Source of the DNA: Hymenopellis radicata
Lineage: Eukaryota > Basidiomycota > Agaricomycetes > Agaricales > Physalacriaceae
Direction of reading: 5' to 3'
Length of the DNA: 64,000 bases
NCBI GenBank assembly: GCA_015501595.1
Contig: JADNRX010000119.1
Coordinates: 1 to 64,000 of the forward strand
Below are positions 57,966-64,000 of this stretch, one piece after another. A program made the position numbers and the translations under genes. Position 1 is the stretch's first letter. Every line of letters starts with the position of its first letter. The notes under the pieces were generated by a model, which ran no database searches, was not told the DNA's origin, and saw only the letters and a list, made by a program, of their open reading frames with translations.

Positions 57966-58388
57966 TCAGATAAAATTTTCTGAGTAGACAGAGTCCTCAT
58001 AATATCTATCATGGAGAATATCTCTGACTTTAGCCACCGTGGGGCACATATACGGCAATATAGAAATAAAATGAGCAATTCGAGCAAATTCACGTGACCT
58101 TCGGAGTCGACCGAAGGCGCGCGAGAACCGAAAAGGTGCAGCAGTTGGGAACCCGCCCACCAACGTTCCAGTTGTCTGCAGCATTTGCCATCCTAGCCTC
58201 CCAAATGTCGGCAGCAAGTATCCCGCAGTCTGGAAATACAAAGGAGCGCCTAGAAACGAGTTGCGGCGTCGAGGAGCCATGCGTAGGCGGGGTTTCCCTT
58301 TTGGGCGATGATGATCATCCTCGCTAAAAACTTTTGACGTCGATATCAAAGATTCTATTTTCAGATACCCCTTGCGCTTATCTGTCAT
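57966..58388 (-). CDS. Hypothetical 140-codon ORF
   Basis: One uninterrupted minus frame from ATG 58388 (MTDKRKGYLKIESLISTSKV), basic in the middle (RRRNSFLGAP), ending at 57966. No family feature. It ends close to the duplicated segment at 58420. It could be chance. Confidence 0.3.
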   Translation of the reverse strand: MTDKRKGYLKIESLISTSKVFSEDDHHRPKGKPRLRMAPRRRNSFLGAPLYFQTAGYLLPTFGRLGWQMLQTTGTLVGGFPTAAPFRFSRAFGRLRRSREFARIAHFISILPYMCPTVAKVRDILHDRYYEDSVYSENFI

Positions 58389-58419
58389 TCCCGCATTATA
58401 TTCGTGAAATCGGCACTTC

Positions 58420-58856
58420 TAACAAGTCACTTGAGAAACGGCCCAGAATGCAGATGACGGACGTTAGAACGAAGTAGCGGAGCACATGGCTCATCGGCCA
58501 ATGCCAGCCACTGCTGGTGTTTTTTCCTCTCTCTCCCACGACATCGACGGCGACGGAAGCATTTTTTGGAGCTCGTCCAGCCGGCGAGGAAAAGAATCAC
58601 AGATACCGTCGAGCGCGTAAGTGGACTTGCTTTTCTCGCGAGAATAGCTCCAATTTTCAGTGCTAGATCGCACCACCACGAGTATAGCACCGACGATGGT
58701 GCCCACGACCTCCACGACCTTGCACACATCTGGTAGTTCATCGACAACGCTCCCGATCAGGCTGAGAGCCATCTTGCTCGATTCCTCTCAGGAATTGAAT
58801 GTACACAGGAACAGGTGAAATTGAATTTCACTTGATTCGTGCGCGTTCTTGACTCA
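58420..58856. repeat. Segmental duplication, copy 2, with xylulokinase exon-1 remnant
   Basis: Matches 258-838. Two internal deletions remove the xylulokinase start codon region (at about 58756) and the middle of exon 1 (at about 58797). What remains is from CTCCCGATCAG to the CAGGTGA donor and the intron. It therefore cannot encode the enzyme N-terminus. A minus-strand frame here (58491-58772) reads DVCKVVEVVGTIVGAILVVV; unidentified. Confidence 0.85.
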
Positions 58857-58859
58857 GAC

Positions 58860-59540
58860 TGGTCAGCGTGTGCTCGAAATCCCTGCTACATGGAGTACTG
58901 GGCCAGGCTCCTTCATAGCAACGTGATCGCGCAGGTTACTATTGATTATCATATCTTCTGTGGAACTTTTCATGGTGGCATAAGTTTCGGGAATGATACG
59001 TACTTTGCGATGGTTACTTACCTGTCTGAAAAGACGCAGGCAAGAACTGGAGATCAAACAGCCTAGACGACGCGTACTAATGGGAACATATCCTTGTTGT
59101 GTTTTGGGGCACCAATGATGACCGTATTATGGGCAATCGCACCCTCCCGTTTGACCGAGGCGTCGTCCCCACTCCCAATCCCGGACTCGGGCGCTGTCGA
59201 TGGCGATGAAGTTCAGATCAGGTGTTTTCGAATTTACAAGCAATGAGTTCAAAGCTTTCGAAACTGGATTTACGAACTCGAGGTGTCATCTTGACAAGGA
59301 TGTCTGCAATGTTGCAATTATATGTCTCGTACGTCCATCCTCATAACGCTCCCTTCGCCACCCTATACTTGTCCTATCGTTACAATCCATCGGCTTCACA
59401 TCCTCGTCGGCTATAATAGGACGCTGAACAAGCTCACATTAGACTTCCCCTGAAGACGATGAACATACTTGCAAGTTTGCCTCTCCAGGGATAATAACCC
59501 TCACTCTCACTGACGCGCCGTCCCGCTCCCAATCTCGGAC
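58860..59540. other. Mostly unassigned; contains one isolated TIR-element end
   Basis: The sequence near 59123-59155 (TTATGGGCAATCGCACCCTC and CCGTTT) equals the outer end of the element at 36178. No partner end is seen nearby, so it is a fragment. No gene supported. Confidence 0.5.
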
Positions 59541-59990
59541 GCTCTCCTCCAGAGATGATCACTGTCCCGCGTCCAACTCTGGAAGCTGCCTCTGTCGCCA
59601 TGGCCCATGACCTAGTTCACGCATACCCTCTGCGAGACCATCCCGCCCGAGTTCGTCTCCGCCACAGCGGAAAAGCATCCCGGACTTTGATCATTCGTCT
59701 GAAAGCAAACAGTTCGACGAGACACTCGTCGTCGATATGGACCACAAAAACGCATCCTTTGACGCCGACCTCGTCACTGCCTACTCCAGCTGCCACTATT
59801 GCGACTACCACGCGCTCGGCGTCTTTCCTGCCAGTTGCCGACTGCCGCATAAGAGGTTCGCAACGGTCTGGCCGTCGTCGCGAGATGGACTGGTCGGGCG
59901 AGTGGAACGATTCAGATTGCGAGGTTGATCCTGAAGCGTCTGAGGGGATTGAGGGCGTGAACTCCGGTACTTTGAGTGACTGGATTGCGC
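59540..59990 (+). pseudogene. Family A pseudogene, copy 3
   Basis: A plus-strand relative of 33297-34067. KQFDETLVVDMDHKNA near 59710 parallels SEQSDETLVD. CDYHALGVFPASCRLPHKR near 59800 parallels CDYHAFGVSPCQSPLK. MDWSGEWNDSD near 59890 parallels GWSGEWNDSD. Frames change between these words, so it is decayed. The copy lacks the TAA that interrupts the gene at 33405. Confidence 0.65.
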
Positions 59991-60159
59991 CGTATACCTA
60001 TTCTTCATGGCATTGTTGTGAATATTGTCCTCCTCCGTTACCAGAATTACCAATATTACCCTCGTCAATAACTATGGCAGTCGCTGGAGCCAGTTTGAAC
60101 ATCCAAAAAGCTGGAACTCGTCCATACATAGTGAAAGGGCGAAAAGTAGCTGATCAGTA

Positions 60160-60470
60160 AGGATATCGAGGTGAGCGTGTTCAGAGAAGTGCGGATGAGA
60201 TTGAACTAGATAGGATTGAACCCACAGAAAAGGCCGGAAGACGTATACCTAAGGGAACCAAAAAAAAGGAAAGCAAAACAGAACCACAACCGTCGTACTC
60301 GACCTCTTCATGTGTCTGCGTCTCCCCCCGCTCAGCCCTCTCCACATCATCGTTCTCCGAGTCAAGCCGAGAGGTCACTGTTCAAACCGAACGTCCACCT
60401 AGACTTGCTGAATTTGGACAAGTAACCCTCACTCTCGTAGGTTAGGAGCTTCCGAGGGTTCTTTCATCAT
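60160..60470 (-). pseudogene. Family B fragment, copy 2
   Basis: The minus strand shows TYESEGYLSKF and DSENDDVERAERGETQTHEE, parallel to the copy at 52777-53275, with interruptions. It follows family A copy 3 in the same arrangement. Confidence 0.5.
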
Positions 60471-60479
60471 CTTGTGGTG

Positions 60480-61418
60480 ATCATATCGCGCTCATACGGG
60501 GAGAGAGTCGAGAACCCGACGGAAGTCTAGTAAGGCGAAATAAGTTTCATATGACAATGCTGAAGAGAAGGAAAACGCACCTCGGAGTCGAAGTCGCGTT
60601 TAGTAGACAGCAGGTACGCGCTCAGCAATCTGTGTCTCGGAGAATGACTCTGAGCACTTGCGTTTCGTTTGCAGAAGAGACGCTTGGAGAGGTACAGCAG
60701 TGAAGGCGGTGGACACCTCATATCCTCCTGAAAGGCTGTCAGACAGACAGCGCGGTCGGTGAAAACCACCTTCAACGCCATGCTGTTAGCCCGTTGAACC
60801 GGGGTTGACAGGGCGAAGGAGGGAGCTAGATGCACCTGTCTCCCCTGGGGCGCGCCTCCGTACACGTACACACCTACTCAACCAGCTCCCCTCAGAGGTG
60901 CACTTCTTTAACCCAATCCCCGTACAGACGCGCTTCTTCAACCTTCTCGTTTAGGGCTTAGTTTATAATTATTTTGAGGAAAATAAACAGGTTTTATAAA
61001 AAATCGCTCGACAGGGCGTTTATAAGGATAAGAAGCCTCTTCCCGGTCCTTCCCAATCGAGAACGGCTTCCATTTTCTCTGGATCTTTCCATTGATCGCT
61101 TCGGCGCGCTCTACCCGTATAAGGCAGCGCGTACACGTTTTGCGCCCCATGCCTGTGGTGACATTCAAGGGACTTGGCGGGATATGTATTATGAGTGAAA
61201 CAATATGCAGGATATCTCAACAAGCCTGGAAGGCATGAATACAGCGCTCAATGATGTTGTTCAAACTTGCTCTCTGCATCGGGATCCGCACACCGGCCTA
61301 TCGTGTACACAAAAGCGGCGTGGCAGGGAAGCTCTGGTGGTGTAATGGTTATATTGTGCACTGCCATCCCAGTATTGTGCATCCCATCCTTCAAGCTTTG
61401 ATGGTCAAGGTATACGTA
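60480..61418. other. Intergenic, nothing firm
   Basis: A 114-codon minus frame at 60527-60871 has no family features. A stretch at 61335-61375 (GGTGGTGTAATGGTTAT) resembles the D-arm of a tRNA-Gly but has no T-arm. Confidence 0.4.
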
Positions 61419-61419
61419 C

Positions 61420-61671
61420 TGTACCGTTTCGACCGCATGTTCGCATAACGCATCACGCGGGCACGGGAACTGAACTTAGACGAAAAGATAACGCATCACG
61501 GACCTGTTTTTGAGGGCGCCTAAGGCCCAAAAAGGAAATTTTCGCTCCCGCCTGTGGCGGGAGCATCCAAATATAGTAATTCCGGGCCTTGTGCCTGGAA
61601 ACGAACCTAATTCCTGTAAGTTCGCGGCATAACACGTCACATGCCGCGAACTTACGGTCGAAACGGTACAG
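61420..61671 (+). mobile_element. MITE family M1, second copy, flanked by TA
   Basis: 252 bp, starting CTGTACCGTTTCGACCGCA and ending CGGTCGAAACGGTACAG, with TA at 61418-61419 and 61672-61673. It aligns end to end with the reverse complement of the copy at 20128-20381, including the GGCGGGA palindrome and AGTAATTCCG. No ORF. Confidence 0.92.
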
Positions 61672-61994
61672 TAGTATAGTTTTTTAACTTGTAGTTTTCC
61701 TGGTTGCACTTGTCACTTTGAATTTTTTGATTCTCTTACTTACTCAGCTGTTGCATGTACAGTTCTCAGTGACTCTGCGGTTATTCTGGGACTCCGATGA
61801 TAATTTCTATCCCGACTTGATACCGACGTAACCGACCGAGCTTGGACCCGACGAGAAGTCCACCAAATTCCAGTCGAACTTCTACCATCAGACACGTGAC
61901 ATTCCGATTAGGAAGGTTCGGGTACCGGCTACTCACCCCGTTTATAAACCGGTTTTAAAACCTCGGCCGACATCCCCGAGCCTCGCACGTGACA

Positions 61995-64000
61995 CTAAAA
62001 GTCCAGGTCCGCGACACTCCCAATCACCTCGAAAGCCTTCGTCCCGACATCTACGGCACTCCCCACACTGTTAGATACAGTGCTAGCACTGATAGGAGCA
62101 TCACTGAGAAGGTCACGAAAGTAGGCAAGAGACAAATCAATCCCATCGCCAATGATCGTGCTCTCGACATCAAAGCTTGTCCTATTGTCGCTGTGCTCCG
62201 CACATTCATCTGGTTCCTGGTCGGGATCGTCCTCTAGCACGCCGAGGCCCATTTGCGCATCTGTGGTGAAATTCGATGATGTCCCTTGTGCTGCCGGCAC
62301 CTGAAAATCCGAGGCATTGACCTTCAACTGCGGGATTGGTGCTATCGAACTCGACTTTTCACGCGCCGCAGCCTTCGTTGATGGCGAGAAAAGCGTCCCA
62401 ATGCTCCTCCAGTTGAGTTGCGGCAAGTTTGGCAAGTTCTACAAAAGATTAATGTATTGTAATCAGAGAGCTGATGATGTTACCGTAGGTGGTTCACGCG
62501 CCCGAGCAAGTCGACGGTTATCCTGGCGGATTTTTGTCATGCCGACTACACTGGCAGCCTTCTGACACGAACGATCGGTTGAATTCATGCGCGTGAAGGA
62601 GGACACTGTCCGTTCCTCGGGCATGGAGTTCAGCAGCATCGAGAAAATCTTGATGGCAACAAACTGACAATGCTAGTCAGCGAATGGATACAAAGAAGAA
62701 GAGGCGCCTACGGAAAGCACATCAGCATGTGGGCTTCTGGCCATCTCACGCCAATACTTGATGGCGGACCACATAGGCGATCGGTTGCAGAATGGCGCTG
62801 ATTGGCGTGCATACGCTTCGAGTTGTAACTTCAGCGCACTAACAGCAGCGTCACTGTTCCCATAATGACTGCACTCTGGAATAAGTCGGCTCTGCATCTC
62901 GCGATAGAGCATCTTCACAAGGAAGATCCCAACCTTAGCGTATACAGGTATCGCGTCGCGTAAGTCCTGATCAGCGCGGTTGGCGGGAATTCCTCGGATC
63001 CGAACAGCGCCTCGTTCTAGTACATTTGCTTGCGATTTCTTGAGTATAGGACTGGTGATTTGAGCTACAAACCATGGTCAGATATCAACGACAACAATTG
63101 AAACAGTCACTAACCTGGATCTAAGAAAAACCCCGCCAAATAGATAACACCACCTTCCACACCCATCATCTCTTTGAAGCGACTATTCACAATTTGTCGG
63201 ATTGCCTCTTGTACCTCCGTTGGGTATCCCTGTGAGTTCTCGCTGAAGAGATCGCGTATCACGGCACTAATAGCGATGTAGAACTTCCAGACATCGCTGA
63301 CATTTGTATTCAGCCCTTCAAGGCACTTGATAGCCCGAGCGATAGGCTCTAGAACACAGACAAGTTGTGTGAGGCGAAGATTGAAAGTGGAGTAAACGGG
63401 TAGCTTCTTCAAGAATGCTAATGGCTGCGAAGAACGGTCAAGTTAGCATACTGATAAGCACATGCACCATTTTCCGTACCGAATCAGCATTTGTCTGAAT
63501 CACATCTGATCGTAAGAGATCCATGATTGCCGAGAGACATTGTTGAAGGGAGTATCCAGCCCAGTAGATTGTTCCGAATCATGTCTTCCCAACCTTTTCG
63601 AGCCCTTTGTTGATATCAAGGGTAACACGCTGAGCGGCCATATGCGTCGAGCCATATGTCGACTTTGAAAAGTACTTGATGGTTGTTCGCATTTGTACAA
63701 TAGGCTGGAGTCTTATCAGCGAAAAAGACTATGCTCAGTCAAACTCAACGAACCTCTTTGAAGTACTCCAATTTGCATATGTCTTTAATTTTGTTCGAAA
63801 GATGATGGCATGGATCCGGAAGAACAACGATCGTGGGACAGATCACGTTGACATTCTCTCGCGCCACTTTGGTGTTACCAGTGCTGTCTGACCCGATGCA
63901 GCCAAATCGTTCGGGACCAACATATCGAATGATCTGCTCGGATGTGATAGTCAGTATCCCAGGAATCGATGAAAGAAGACGAACAACTTACCTTGAGCAG
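61995..64000 (-). mobile_element. hAT-like transposase gene, partial (runs off the window)
   Basis: Minus-strand exons in order. Near 63890-63690 is DSTGNTKVARENV then LPDPCHHLSNKIKDICKLEY. Near 63400-63120 is VLEPIARAIKCLEGLNTNVS and IVNSRFKEMMG..AGFFLDPG. Near 62920-62700 is YWREMARSPHADVLS. Across the intron to about 62660 is IKIFSMLLNSMPEERTVSSF. The last exon (62435-61995) is acidic and ends VIGSVADLDF. These are the central and C-terminal dimerisation segments of hAT-type (DUF659-related) fungal transposases. No stop is seen inside the exons I traced. The 5' part lies beyond 64000. Element termini were not identified. It may be a live transposase, a relic or a domesticated gene. Confidence 0.75.

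Noticed and set aside
61329..61380. tRNA-Gly-like text GGTGGTGTAATGGTTAT
   Set aside because: Only a D-arm-like segment is present; no acceptor pairing, no proper anticodon stem and no TTCGA T-loop.

Overview
The window is nuclear DNA of a filamentous basidiomycete, most likely an Agaricomycete. The evidence is short (about 45-60 nt) GT..AG introns in nearly every gene, NACHT-WD40 NLR genes with a helical N-terminal region, a Crinkler-type P-loop NTPase, a fungal metacaspase and hAT-like transposase remains. A Rhizoctonia/Ceratobasidium-like source is an inference from gene content, not something I can prove. I saw no rRNA, complete tRNA, CRISPR or prokaryotic operon structure.

Layout. 0-8 kb: a decayed xylulokinase gene, a cluster of seven 14-bp motif copies, an acidic hypothetical gene with a late frameshift, and an unrecognised multi-exon minus-strand gene. 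8.3-18.4 kb: NLR1 (+), then tail-to-tail an AMSH pseudogene fused to an SH3 exon, then a duplicated low-coding block. 18.5-23.9 kb: NLR2, a 5'-truncated pseudogene with a MITE in an intron, an inverted NLR fragment, and an APH-type kinase gene. 24-29.7 kb: a second copy of the duplicated block, an NLR first-exon remnant, a Crinkler-like NTPase and a 724-bp TIR element with a 9-bp target duplication. 29.7-34.1 kb: a second AMSH/SH3 pseudogene and a gene of family A with an in-frame stop. 34.6-43.7 kb: a duplicated AMSH upstream region, a TIR element, an intact Fic-domain gene and the intact parental AMSH deubiquitinase. 44-50.8 kb: a hAT-like non-autonomous element, then NLR3 (-) whose last WD repeat is split by a MITE. 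51-61 kb: decayed copies of families A and B, a third AMSH/SH3 pseudogene, a metacaspase whose catalytic Cys codon reads Ser, and a second copy of the xylulokinase 5' region. 61.4-64 kb: another MITE and a hAT-like transposase gene running off the window.

Biology. The genes that look intact are AMSH, Fic, the Crinkler-like NTPase, the APH-like kinase and the metacaspase-like gene. NLR3 is intact except for the MITE. Together with three NLR loci, this looks like an allorecognition or innate-immunity type island reshaped by transposons and segmental duplication. The AMSH-NLR tail-to-tail pair exists twice in inverted orientation. Three AMSH pseudogenes share one SH3 fusion junction and so descend from one rearranged ancestor. 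That the genes act as one cell-death or self-recognition module is inference from co-location only.
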